Source of the DNA: an uncultured Collinsella sp.
GTDB lineage: Bacteria > Actinomycetota > Coriobacteriia > Coriobacteriales > Coriobacteriaceae
NCBI GenBank assembly: GCA_934646965.1
Contig: CAKUEZ010000044.1
Location: forward strand, 1-15,810
Direction of reading: 5' to 3'
Length of the DNA stretch: 15,810 nucleotides
A program made the translations under genes and the position numbers. Under the pieces are notes generated by a model. The model did no database searches. It was not told the DNA's origin and was given only the letters and a program-made list of their open reading frames with translations. Shown here piece after piece: positions 5,155-12,219 of the stretch (the first letter of the stretch is position 1; each line of letters starts with the position of its first letter).

Positions 5155-7067
5155 AGGGCGGTGACTCCCGGCTCATCGTCGAGCTGCGGAATGGCGCCCA
5201 CCACGTTATCTGCCAGCCAGTCCATCTCGACGATCTGCGTGCTCGGCAGCGGAGGGAAGCCCTCGATCTGCACCACGCCGTCTTGGCTGTGGAGCTCGCC
5301 GCCAAAGGGGTTGATGGAGCCCTCGACGATGCCGTTGCGGAGCAGCTGCACGAGCTTGCGTGTCTGATAGGGCAGACCCGGGGCGTAGCGAATATCGATA
5401 ACGCCCGAGCTCATGCCGTACCAGTAGTTGACGGCGCGCACCCGGTTGTCGTCGCTGGTCTCGTCCCACGTACCGTGCAGCAGGCTGCGCACGATGAGCT
5501 CGTAGTAACGGCCCCAGTTCCATACCGGCATGGCGATGCCAGTGACCTTGCCGTCGACCATGCGGTGGAGTCCGTAGGCGGTGGGGTCTTCCAGCGACTT
5601 GGACATGTCGGCGCCGGTCATGACGCTCACGCCCTCGCGGCGCATGGCCTCGGCAAGACCGCCGGCGGGCACATCGCCCCAGGTGAGGATGACCTGCGCA
5701 CGCGGATCGAGCAGCGAGGCGCCGATCGCAAAGGCATTGATCTCGCTGAGCGCACCCGATGCGAAAACCGACGCGTGGTAGCCAATGCGGTGGTTATCTG
5801 CCATGCTGGCGGCGAGGGCGCCCAAGAGGAACTTCGCCTCGTACATCTTTCCAAAGTATGAGCGGACGCTTTGGTGGGGGAGGCCAATGGAGCAGTTGAG
5901 GAATCGCACCTGGGGATACTCAACGGCTGCCCTGAGCGTGTATTCCATCAGACGGTGCGAGGTCGAGAAGATGACGTTCGCCCCATGTTTAACGGCGGTC
6001 TCCACGGCGGCGTAGAACACGTCCGGATCGTGGCAGTCCTCGAATGCCTCGGTGCGCACGATGCCGCCAAAGTGCTCGTCGAGATACTGGCGTCCCTGGT
6101 CGTGCAGGCTGTCCCAGCTCGACGTGGCGCAGGGGAATTCGTGGATGAAGGCGATGCGCAGGGGATTGGCCGCCGAGTAGACGGTCTTTCCCATAAAGAA
6201 GTTGAGCACACCGGAGGTGGACTTGGCAGGCGCCTCCTCCTCGTCGACGCTCGGTGCCTCGACAAGATCGACCTTTTCTTCGTCGCTTTTGCCGGCAATG
6301 ACCAGCTCGCGCCAAATCTTGCACAGGCGGTTGACGACGATATCCGTCGGCGTATCCAGCAGGCGATCCTGGTTATACACGTTGAGGTAGACGAGCATGG
6401 CGTCGGCCGGCGTAATGTCCAGGTGATCGCCGCCTGCGCGAAGGTAGGCGCGCTTAAAGAGCAGGAAGGTGTGGCGCAGGTAGTCGACCTTTTTCTGCGG
6501 CCACTTTTCGACGAGATCTTGGCCGAGCATCTTGGCGAGCGTCTCGTAGCTTCCCTCGCGCGAGAATTCGATCTCGTACAGGGGACAGACGTACCAAAAG
6601 GCACAGAACTCGCCATAGAGGCGGCTTTCGACGGAATCCCACTTGCCGGGGTAGAGGCGGGTGACCTTGGCCGAAACCGTCGGGGCGTCCAGGAATTTGA
6701 GGACACTGACGCGCTTGTTGCCCTCTTGGACGTAGAACCGGTGCATGAACTCGGTGACGATGATTGGGTCGCGATAACCCTCGGTCACCTGAATGTCGTA
6801 GAGGTTGGACCACTTGCGGGCGAACTCGGTGTTAAACGGCAGCAGGGGCATGAAGTTGCACGAAAAGGCGGACTGACGGCCCTTGGTAACCGTGCCGACG
6901 ACCATCTCGAGCGGAATGTCCCTCAGGCCGATGTTTTCGCGTCGGCCACAGGGGAGCTGGGCGACGAGGCTATCGAGGTCCGTGAGGTACGGGTGTTCGC
7001 TTTGGCTGATGGCGCGACGGCGTCCCTGCTCGCCGCGCTTGCGTGCTTGACGATAGGCCTCTTCCAT
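5151..7067 (-). CDS. cytoplasmic ParB-like / BMP-family ligand-binding fusion protein
   Basis: This 638-residue protein has no signal peptide, lipobox or membrane segment, so it should be cytoplasmic. The N-terminal basic stretch (1-20) is followed by a region resembling the ParB/sulfiredoxin fold at about 50-140, with PIIV at 101-104 and the box QEGNKRVSVLKFLDA at 114-128. A helical section follows (about 170-260), then an acidic linker (262-282). Residues about 303-600 resemble the BMP/PnrA/Med periplasmic-binding family, which binds nucleosides: IAFIHEF, the GANVIFSTS strand and the GKMYEAKFLLGALAA helix. AAAGGAG lies seven bases before the ATG. It heads an operon with the phosphoesterase. 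Ligand and activity are unknown; a soluble sensor or nucleotide-dependent enzyme is inferred, not shown. Confidence 0.82.
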   Translation of the reverse strand: MEEAYRQARKRGEQGRRRAISQSEHPYLTDLDSLVAQLPCGRRENIGLRDIPLEMVVGTVTKGRQSAFSCNFMPLLPFNTEFARKWSNLYDIQVTEGYRDPIIVTEFMHRFYVQEGNKRVSVLKFLDAPTVSAKVTRLYPGKWDSVESRLYGEFCAFWYVCPLYEIEFSREGSYETLAKMLGQDLVEKWPQKKVDYLRHTFLLFKRAYLRAGGDHLDITPADAMLVYLNVYNQDRLLDTPTDIVVNRLCKIWRELVIAGKSDEEKVDLVEAPSVDEEEAPAKSTSGVLNFFMGKTVYSAANPLRIAFIHEFPCATSSWDSLHDQGRQYLDEHFGGIVRTEAFEDCHDPDVFYAAVETAVKHGANVIFSTSHRLMEYTLRAAVEYPQVRFLNCSIGLPHQSVRSYFGKMYEAKFLLGALAASMADNHRIGYHASVFASGALSEINAFAIGASLLDPRAQVILTWGDVPAGGLAEAMRREGVSVMTGADMSKSLEDPTAYGLHRMVDGKVTGIAMPVWNWGRYYELIVRSLLHGTWDETSDDNRVRAVNYWYGMSSGVIDIRYAPGLPYQTRKLVQLLRNGIVEGSINPFGGELHSQDGVVQIEGFPPLPSTQIVEMDWLADNVVGAIPQLDDEPGVTAL

Positions 7068-7094
7068 GGATTCGCTCCTTTAGTCGTTTAAACA

Positions 7095-7122
7095 ACTATA
7101 TGGAACATGGTACCATCGTCTC
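7095..7122 (-). promoter_or_regulatory. candidate promoter with palindrome upstream of the ParB-BMP operon
   Basis: On the - strand TATAGT (7100-7095) is a 5-of-6 match to a -10 hexamer; the only -35 at a usable distance is a poor GAGACG. The spacer contains the perfect 10-bp palindrome ATGGTACCAT (7107-7116), and GTTTAAAC (7086-7093) follows the -10. These could be operator half-sites. The rest of 7117-7190 shows nothing beyond a short CGAA/TTCG hairpin (7130-7146) with CTGTCCC in its loop on the - strand. Confidence 0.3.
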
Positions 7123-7196
7123 GGTCGCCCGAAAAGGGACAGTTCGTAAAGGACGGCCGGGCCATTAAGAAATAAACCGCTCATTTGCCCAGATAA

Positions 7197-7233
7197 AACC
7201 TGCCAAAATAAACCTGTCCCTCTTTGGCAGGTT
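7197..7233 (-). terminator. CCTGTCCC-loop hairpin acting as terminator of the MscS gene
   Basis: AACCTGCCAAA (7197-7207) pairs perfectly with TTTGGCAGGTT (7223-7233). The inner 13 loop bases TAAACCTGTCCCT (7209-7221) are identical to those of the copy at 10270-10304. Read on the - strand, the stem begins inside the TAA stop of the MscS gene and runs into TTTTAT, a workable terminator tail. The shared sequence extends upstream to AGATAAAACCTGCC in both copies. It is therefore both a repeat and, by position, a terminator. Confidence 0.75.
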
Positions 7234-7999
7234 AGGCGATGATGGGGGCGATGGCGCGGATGCAGGCGTCGGCGGCGGTGAAGGTCGTGCTGTCGTCGCT
7301 CACGATAAAAATGATCTTGCCCTTGATGCTAAAGTCGCCGATCTCGCTAAAGAGCACATAGGGCTCCTTGTCAAAGCCCGAGATGGGCGAGACAGCCGTT
7401 TTGGTGGCATCGGTGAGCTCATCTGCTAGCGCGTCAAGGGAGGCCCACTTAGACGTGTCCTTTACGGCAACGGGAACGGCCACGCGCCCAAAGGGCATGA
7501 GATGCACGAGCGTGTTCTTGGAGATGTTGGAGTTGGGGACGATGATGGTCTGACCACAGGCGTCCTCGATAGTCGTGTGGCGCCAGGTGATGTCTTGGAC
7601 CACGCCCGACACGCCGCCGACCTCGATGTTGTCGCCGGGCTTGATGATGCCCATAAACGTCACCTGCATGCCGCCGATGAGGTTCGAAAGCGTGTCCTGA
7701 AAGCCGAGCGAGATGGCGATGCCGCCAACGCCAAGAGCGGCGACGAGGGCGTTTGCGTTAATGCCAAAGCAGTTGTCGAGGATAAAGCTGCCGCCGATCA
7801 TCCAGATAACGGCGCGCGCGATGTTGATGAAGATGCTCGATGCTGGAAGCGGGTTGTCGTCGCGGTTGAGCAGATGGTGCAGGGTCTTGGATACGACCTT
7901 GGCGGCGACGGCAGTGCCCAGGGCCAAGATGCCGGCCCAGATGATGTTGTGGACCCATCGCTGCGCAAAGAAATGAAGAATCGGCTCAAACAATTCCAT
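7232..7999 (-). CDS. small-conductance mechanosensitive channel (MscS family)
   Basis: MscS channels open on membrane tension to release solutes during osmotic downshock. The 255-residue protein is near minimal MscS length. Three membrane segments lie at about 16-38, 57-76 and 84-115. The third is the pore-lining helix, with the glycine/alanine pattern ALGVGGIAISLGFQDTLSNL. The beta domain follows with PGDNIEV (121-127) and the IIVPNSNIS box (152-160). The C-terminal alpha/beta domain looks complete. GGAGG lies about ten bases before the ATG. It appears to be a single-gene unit, with a terminator-like hairpin at its stop codon and the nucleotidase terminator upstream. Confidence 0.94.
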   Translation of the reverse strand: MELFEPILHFFAQRWVHNIIWAGILALGTAVAAKVVSKTLHHLLNRDDNPLPASSIFINIARAVIWMIGGSFILDNCFGINANALVAALGVGGIAISLGFQDTLSNLIGGMQVTFMGIIKPGDNIEVGGVSGVVQDITWRHTTIEDACGQTIIVPNSNISKNTLVHLMPFGRVAVPVAVKDTSKWASLDALADELTDATKTAVSPISGFDKEPYVLFSEIGDFSIKGKIIFIVSDDSTTFTAADACIRAIAPIIA

Positions 8000-8044
8000 G
8001 TAGGGAAACCTCCTAATGATCGTCCAACCATGATACCCACCAAA

Positions 8045-8074
8045 AAGCCCGTCCGATCAAATTCGGACGGGCTT
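8045..8074 (-). terminator. intrinsic terminator of the 5'-nucleotidase gene
   Basis: A perfect 12-bp stem, AAGCCCGTCCGA (8045-8056) with TCGGACGGGCTT (8063-8074), closes a six-base loop. On the - strand it is followed by a T-run (CTTTTTGG). It lies about 55 bases after the nucleotidase stop and just before the MscS gene. Confidence 0.92.
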
Positions 8075-8127
8075 CTGTGCTCGATATAAGGTTTGCGAGG
8101 TGTGGGCAGCGAGGCCCGGCGCCTGGA

Positions 8128-10146
8128 TTAGCGGCGGCGTTTCCAGATGATGCCGAGGACGATGATGACGATGCCGCCGATGAGACATGCGCCGATCATG
8201 ACCAGCGTGCGGTCTCCCGTTGCGGCGAGCTTGCCGGTCGTCTTCTTGGTGATGACCGTCGTTGCCGTCTTAGACGAGGGCTCGGGCGTCGGGACCGGCG
8301 TGGGCGCGGGGTTTTCGGCGGAGCCAAAGCTAATGGTGCCCGCGAGCGAGGCCATTTTGCTCTCCCAGTCGTTTTGGCTGATCAGTGTCCTCAGCGCTGC
8401 TTCGCACGTGCCCCACTCGGTGTGCTTGGCAGCGTTTGCGAAGGTGGGGAAGTCAGCCGTATTGGTGATGATGTAGTTGTTGGTGGCGACGGTATAGGTC
8501 TTGGCGGGGTCGAGCGCGGTGCCGTCCTTGGTAAGCGTGGCGCTCACGATGCGCTTGCCCTCGGGCTGCGTCCAGTCGATGGTCACGTTGATGCCGCCGA
8601 AGGAAAGGACGCTGCCGGAGTCATTGGGCATCTTGTACTCGTCTTGCGCCTCCTGCTCGGTGTGGCCCTCTGCCACATAGGCTTGTTGCAGCTCGTAGAT
8701 GTCGTTGCATTTGTTACTGATCTCCAGCGAGTGCTCAAGCGCGGCGAGGAAGTCCGCACCGGTCATGGTCCAAGTCTCGACGGTGTTGCCGTAGGGCGAG
8801 ATGGCGATGACGTTGCCGGCGGTCACGTCTCCCGCCGCGATGCCGCCGCGGATGCCACCCGCGTTCTCAATAGCAAGGTCCGCGCCCGTCAGGGCAAGAT
8901 AAGAGCCACAGATCACGTGGCCGATGGTCTGCTCCTTGGTGGTGTCTCCCGCTTTGCTGGGGCGGAAATCGGTAGTGCGCACCATTTCCCAGCCGTGCGT
9001 ACCCTCGGCATTCTCGCCGTAGAAATAGTTAGTGGCGGATGTGCCGAGGACCTTGTTCGATTCCTTTTTAAAGGCCTCGTCGAGCGGCTTGATCTTGTTG
9101 CGGACGCCTTCAAGGCAGCTTTTGTAGTCGGAGCCCTTGTTCGGGTCGGCCAAAAGGTCGCTGACGTCCTTGGCGGTGTAGAGCTTCTCGATGCTTTCGT
9201 CTGCGGGTACCGTAATCTCGTCATCGTCGGTTGCCTCGGTGCCCTTGGTGTTGTACCCATAGGGGATGGAAAGCAGTCCCACCTCGGCAAAGGCGCTGCC
9301 GGCCTCGACGACGCGGACCGGCTTGCCATCGGCGCCCGTTACGTTTTCATCCAGGTTGATGTGCTCGTGGCCTGCGATCAGGGCATCGACGCCTTTGAGC
9401 TGCGCGGCAAAGGTCTTGGCGTTGAGCGTATGCGCGATGCAGACAACAACATCGCAGCCTTGGTCCTCGCGTAGTCGCTTGGCCTCGGCATTGATGGCGC
9501 CGGCGGCACTCGAGAAGCTGGTGCCCGTGACCAGGTCCGCGCGCAGCGAGGATCCCAGCGACTCATCCATAGCGCCCACGACGCCGACTTTGATCTGGTA
9601 GCTAAACGTTGAGGTGCCCTCGTTGTCCTTCCAGGTGCGGCTGAGCGTCCTGGTGATGCTTGAGCTCCATACGCCGTTCGAGGACGTTGCGTTTGCGCAG
9701 AGCATGGCGAAGGGCGAGCTGGTGGTGCTATAGCCGGTCATGGTACGAAGCTTGTCCGCACCATAGCTCCAGTCATGGTTACCCGGTGTGGTCGCGTCGT
9801 AACCGTCAGCATAGAAGGTGTCCATGAGCTCGGCGATGCTCTTGCCCTCGCTCATGGTGGCAAAGGATTGCCCGTGGAAGGTGTCGCCCGCGTCGAGCAA
9901 AAGATCGGGGGCGTTGCTCTGGGCGCTATAGAGGACTGCCAGTCCGTCGAAGCCGACAGTACCGGTGCCCTTGCTTGCGTCGTAGTCGTACTTGTAGCTG
10001 CCGTGGATATCGTTGGTGTGCATCACGGTCACGTTGCCGTTGATTGTCTGGGGCAGATCGCCCGCAAGGGCGAGGCTGGGTGCGCCAGTGAGCACGCCGG
10101 CAAGCAGCGCGGCGGTTAACGCAAGGCGGGGGAGGAGTCTTTTCAT
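8128..10146 (-). CDS. secreted, wall-anchored 5'-nucleotidase / metallophosphoesterase
   Basis: This UshA/YfkN-type enzyme would hydrolyse extracellular nucleotides to nucleosides and phosphate. The 672-residue protein has a signal peptide (1 to about 28, cleavage near ALA-GD). Its metallophosphatase domain carries D46-I-H48, GD at 87-88, GNHD at 122-125, His239 and GHEH at 259-262. The C-terminal 5'-nucleotidase domain (about 368-600) includes NAGGIRGG at 428-435 and SPYGNTV. A Pro/Thr-rich spacer, LAATG at 640-644, a hydrophobic helix and KRRR form a cell-wall sorting signal of the LAxTG type. The start at 10146 has AAGGAG at good distance and begins the signal peptide. The frame is open 44 codons further, but that extension crosses the promoter. 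The gene is monocistronic, with a terminator at 8045-8074. Confidence 0.95.
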   Translation of the reverse strand: MKRLLPRLALTAALLAGVLTGAPSLALAGDLPQTINGNVTVMHTNDIHGSYKYDYDASKGTGTVGFDGLAVLYSAQSNAPDLLLDAGDTFHGQSFATMSEGKSIAELMDTFYADGYDATTPGNHDWSYGADKLRTMTGYSTTSSPFAMLCANATSSNGVWSSSITRTLSRTWKDNEGTSTFSYQIKVGVVGAMDESLGSSLRADLVTGTSFSSAAGAINAEAKRLREDQGCDVVVCIAHTLNAKTFAAQLKGVDALIAGHEHINLDENVTGADGKPVRVVEAGSAFAEVGLLSIPYGYNTKGTEATDDDEITVPADESIEKLYTAKDVSDLLADPNKGSDYKSCLEGVRNKIKPLDEAFKKESNKVLGTSATNYFYGENAEGTHGWEMVRTTDFRPSKAGDTTKEQTIGHVICGSYLALTGADLAIENAGGIRGGIAAGDVTAGNVIAISPYGNTVETWTMTGADFLAALEHSLEISNKCNDIYELQQAYVAEGHTEQEAQDEYKMPNDSGSVLSFGGINVTIDWTQPEGKRIVSATLTKDGTALDPAKTYTVATNNYIITNTADFPTFANAAKHTEWGTCEAALRTLISQNDWESKMASLAGTISFGSAENPAPTPVPTPEPSSKTATTVITKKTTGKLAATGDRTLVMIGACLIGGIVIIVLGIIWKRRR

Positions 10147-10165
10147 GGCAGTCTCCTTAGTCCTT

Positions 10166-10182
10166 AACCAGAATGCCTGGTT
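10166..10182. promoter_or_regulatory. dyad AACCAG-N5-CTGGTT at the nucleotidase transcript start
   Basis: A perfect 6+6 inverted repeat with a five-base gap lies 20 bases before the start codon and overlaps the predicted transcription start. It could be a repressor operator or a small leader hairpin next to the ribosome-binding site. A tandem GAATATCG repeat (10183-10190 and 10191-10198) abuts it and covers the -10 region. Confidence 0.5.
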
Positions 10183-10183
10183 G

Positions 10184-10212
10184 AATATCGGAATATCGAC
10201 ATGATATGCCAA
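10184..10212 (-). promoter_or_regulatory. promoter of the 5'-nucleotidase gene
   Basis: On the - strand TTGGCA (10212-10207, 5 of 6) and GATATT (10189-10184, 4 of 6) are separated by exactly 17 bases. The -35 begins at the edge of the hairpin repeat at 10210-10252. Confidence 0.6.
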
Positions 10213-10252
10213 AACCACCACGAAAGTGCCTGTCCCCTTCGTGGTGGTTTTG
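10210..10252. repeat. perfect 15-bp hairpin repeat with CCTGTCCC loop
   Basis: CAAAACCACCACGAA (10210-10224) pairs without mismatch with TTCGTGGTGGTTTTG (10238-10252) around the 13-base loop AGTGCCTGTCCCC. A decayed relative lies at 4306-4336. The stem has no similarity to the neighbouring hairpin at 10270-10304, yet the loop length and CCTGTCCC core are the same. It lies between the ABC ATPase stop and the nucleotidase promoter, where it may add a second termination signal on the - strand. Confidence 0.8.
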
Positions 10253-10269
10253 ACGTTTGCGCAGATAAA

Positions 10270-10304
10270 ACCTGCCAAAATAAACCTGTCCCTTTTTGGC
10301 AGGT
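10270..10304 (-). terminator. CCTGTCCC-loop hairpin acting as terminator of the ABC operon
   Basis: ACCTGCCAAAA (10270-10280) pairs with TTTTGGCAGGT (10294-10304) around the loop TAAACCTGTCCCT. On the - strand it starts one base after the ATPase stop codon and runs into TTTTATCTG, giving a terminator-like tail. Stem and loop match the copy at 7197-7233, which occupies the same position relative to a different gene. Confidence 0.78.
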
Positions 10305-10305
10305 G

Positions 10306-11100
10306 TTAGCTCAGCAGCATGCGGTCGTTGGCGAGCTCGCCGCCCGAGACCTCCTCGAACTTCTGGAGCAGGTCGGCCACGGTGAGCGACTTCTTCTCGT
10401 CGCCCGCCACGTCGTAGATTACGTGACCCTCGTGCATCATGATCAGGCGGTTGCCCAGACGGATGGCGTCGTTCATGTTGTGCGTGACCATTAGCGTGGT
10501 CAGGTGGTTCTCGTCGACGATCTCCTCGGTCAGGTTGAGCACCTTCGATGCCGTCTTGGGGTCGAGGGCCGCCGTGTGCTCGTCGAGCAGCAGCAGGCGC
10601 GGCTTGGTGAGCGTGGCCATGAGCAGGGTGAGCGCCTGACGCTGGCCGCCCGAGAGCAGGCCGACCTTAGCGTTGAGGCGCGTGTCCAGGCCAAGGTCCA
10701 GGCGCTTGAGCAACTCAACGTACTCGTCCTTCTCGGCCTTGGTGACGCCCCACGAAAGACCACGACGCTGGCCGCGGCGCTTAGCGAGGGCCAGGTTCTC
10801 GGCAATCTGCATATCTGCCGCGGTGCCGCGCATGGGGTCCTGGAACACACGGCCCAGGTACTTGGCGCGCTGAGACTCACTCAGGCGCGAGATGTCGTTG
10901 CCGTCGAGCTCGATAACGCCCGAATCAAGCGGATACACGCCGGCGATCATGTTGAGCAGCGTGGACTTGCCGGCGCCGTTGCCGCCGATCACGGTCACAA
11001 AGTCGCCGTCGTTGAGGGTGAGGTCGACGCCGGTAAGAGCGCGCTTCTCGGTGACGGTACCCTTGTTAAAGGTCTTCTTGACGTGCGAGAGCTTAAGCAT
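10306..11100 (-). CDS. ABC transporter ATP-binding protein (TrpX-type importer)
   Basis: This 264-residue ATPase powers the importer encoded with the next two genes. Motifs: Walker A GGNGAGKS at 39-46, Q-loop Gln87, signature LSGGQ at 149-153, Walker B LLLLDE at 169-174 and switch His207. An ATG at 11109 is in frame, but GAGGAG directly touches it and lies nine bases from the ATG at 11100, so 11100 is chosen. The start overlaps the permease stop by eight bases, implying coupled translation. The stop is followed by two hairpin repeats. Its relatives pair with ABC_sub_bind lipoproteins; tryptophan or tyrosine uptake is reported for some, but the substrate here is unproven. Confidence 0.94.
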   Translation of the reverse strand: MLKLSHVKKTFNKGTVTEKRALTGVDLTLNDGDFVTVIGGNGAGKSTLLNMIAGVYPLDSGVIELDGNDISRLSESQRAKYLGRVFQDPMRGTAADMQIAENLALAKRRGQRRGLSWGVTKAEKDEYVELLKRLDLGLDTRLNAKVGLLSGGQRQALTLLMATLTKPRLLLLDEHTAALDPKTASKVLNLTEEIVDENHLTTLMVTHNMNDAIRLGNRLIMMHEGHVIYDVAGDEKKSLTVADLLQKFEEVSGGELANDRMLLS

Positions 11101-12016
11101 CTGCCTCATCTCCTCTCGTATAGGAGCTGCGGAGCTTGTAGCGCTCCCAAACCACGGGGACGCACAGGGCCACGGCGACGATTACGGCGGAGAGCAGCTT
11201 CATGTCGTTGGCGTCCATGCCCAGCTGCAGTACGATGGCGCGGATGAGGAAGTAGACCACGGAGCCAAAGACGGCAGAGGCCAGGCGGACGGAGAACTGC
11301 GTCAGGCCGCCGGGCAGCAGGCGACCGAGCACCTCGCCGATGACGATGGCGGCAAGGCCGATGACGATGGCGCCGGTGCCCATGCCAATGTCAGCGTACT
11401 TCTGGCTCTGGCAGATGAGCGCACCGGCAAGGCCGATGAGGGCGTTGGAGAGCACGAGGGCGATCATCTTGGTGGTGTTGGTGTTAACGCCCAAGGCGCG
11501 GATCATGTACTCGTTGTTGCCGGTGGCACGCAGCGCCGAGCCGATCTCGGTGCCAAAGAACCAGTACAGGATGGCAACGATCGCCACGGCCAAAATGATG
11601 CCCAGGATAATGGCAACGGTGGACTGCGGTAGGCCGGTCATGTTGCTGACGGACGAGAAGATGGTGCCCTTGGCAAGGATGGGCGTGTTGGACTTGCCCA
11701 TGATGCGCAGGTTGATGGACCACAGACTGATCTGCGTAAGAATTCCGGCGAGGATCGCGGGGATCTCGAAGACCGTGGTCAGGATGCCCGTGACGGCGCC
11801 CGCGATGGCGCCGGCGCACATGCCGGCCAAAACGGCGAGCAGCGGGTCGACGTTATTGTTGACGATGAGCACGGCGCAGACGCAGCCGCCGAGGGCAAAG
11901 CTGCCGTCGCAGGTCATATCGGGGATGTCGAGCAGGCGGAACGTGATAAACACGCCAAGCACCATAATGCCCCAGAGGACGCCCTGCGAAACGGCGCCCT
12001 GCAATGCAATGAGCAT
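11093..12016 (-). CDS. ABC transporter permease (BPD_transp_2 family)
   Basis: This 307-residue, very hydrophobic protein has about eight or nine membrane segments. It opens with the family-typical LLDIPDMTCDGSFALGG (28-44). The cytoplasmic coupling region reads GSALRATGNNEYMIRALGVN (159-178), and a LAAIVIGEVLGRLLPGG section follows (221-237). It belongs with the branched-chain-amino-acid/ribose type permeases and forms the channel of the neighbouring importer, probably as a homodimer since only one permease gene is present. AGGAGG lies eight bases before the ATG. A 203-base gap with two hairpins separates it from the binding-protein gene, so the two may be expressed at different levels. Confidence 0.94.
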   Translation of the reverse strand: MLIALQGAVSQGVLWGIMVLGVFITFRLLDIPDMTCDGSFALGGCVCAVLIVNNNVDPLLAVLAGMCAGAIAGAVTGILTTVFEIPAILAGILTQISLWSINLRIMGKSNTPILAKGTIFSSVSNMTGLPQSTVAIILGIILAVAIVAILYWFFGTEIGSALRATGNNEYMIRALGVNTNTTKMIALVLSNALIGLAGALICQSQKYADIGMGTGAIVIGLAAIVIGEVLGRLLPGGLTQFSVRLASAVFGSVVYFLIRAIVLQLGMDANDMKLLSAVIVAVALCVPVVWERYKLRSSYTRGDEADA

Positions 12017-12087
12017 GCTTCATACCTCCTAGAATTGGGTGGACACGTGAGTCACCATGATAGCGGTAACCATGCATAAAAGAGTTG

Positions 12088-12148
12088 CGGACAGACTTTT
12101 GTCTCATCCGAAACGAGCAGGGCGAACGCCGGTCTTTGGCGTTCGCCC
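12088..12148 (-). promoter_or_regulatory. paired hairpins between the binding-protein and permease genes (attenuator)
   Basis: Transcription from the right first meets an 11-bp perfect hairpin (12120-12130 with 12138-12148, loop GGTCTTT) and then an imperfect one (CGGA and AGAC with GTCT and TCCG, 12088-12110, TTTT loop). A short T-run follows at 12076-12079 on the - strand. Such structures commonly protect or partly terminate the message of an abundant binding protein. No clear independent permease promoter is seen in 12017-12087. Confidence 0.55.
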
Positions 12149-12219
12149 CTGTGGCTCAGATATTGAATAACACGGCTGTAACGCGAGCACGGGCTCTAGA
12201 CGCATCGCCGCGCATGGCG

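Noticed and set aside
5871..7091. 406-codon + strand open frame opposite the ParB-BMP gene
   Set aside because: Codon pattern and recognisable domains belong to the - strand; no family resemblance in the + strand product.
8077..9474. 465-codon + strand open frame opposite the nucleotidase
   Set aside because: Antisense to clear catalytic motifs; starts inside a terminator region and has no recognisable domain.
10147..10278. N-terminal extension of the nucleotidase to 10278
   Set aside because: The extension would translate the hairpin repeat and promoter and bury the signal peptide; a good ribosome-binding site precedes the ATG at 10146.
7190..10305. Hairpin repeats as a CRISPR array
   Set aside because: The units are palindromes scattered kilobases apart without regular spacers or cas genes.
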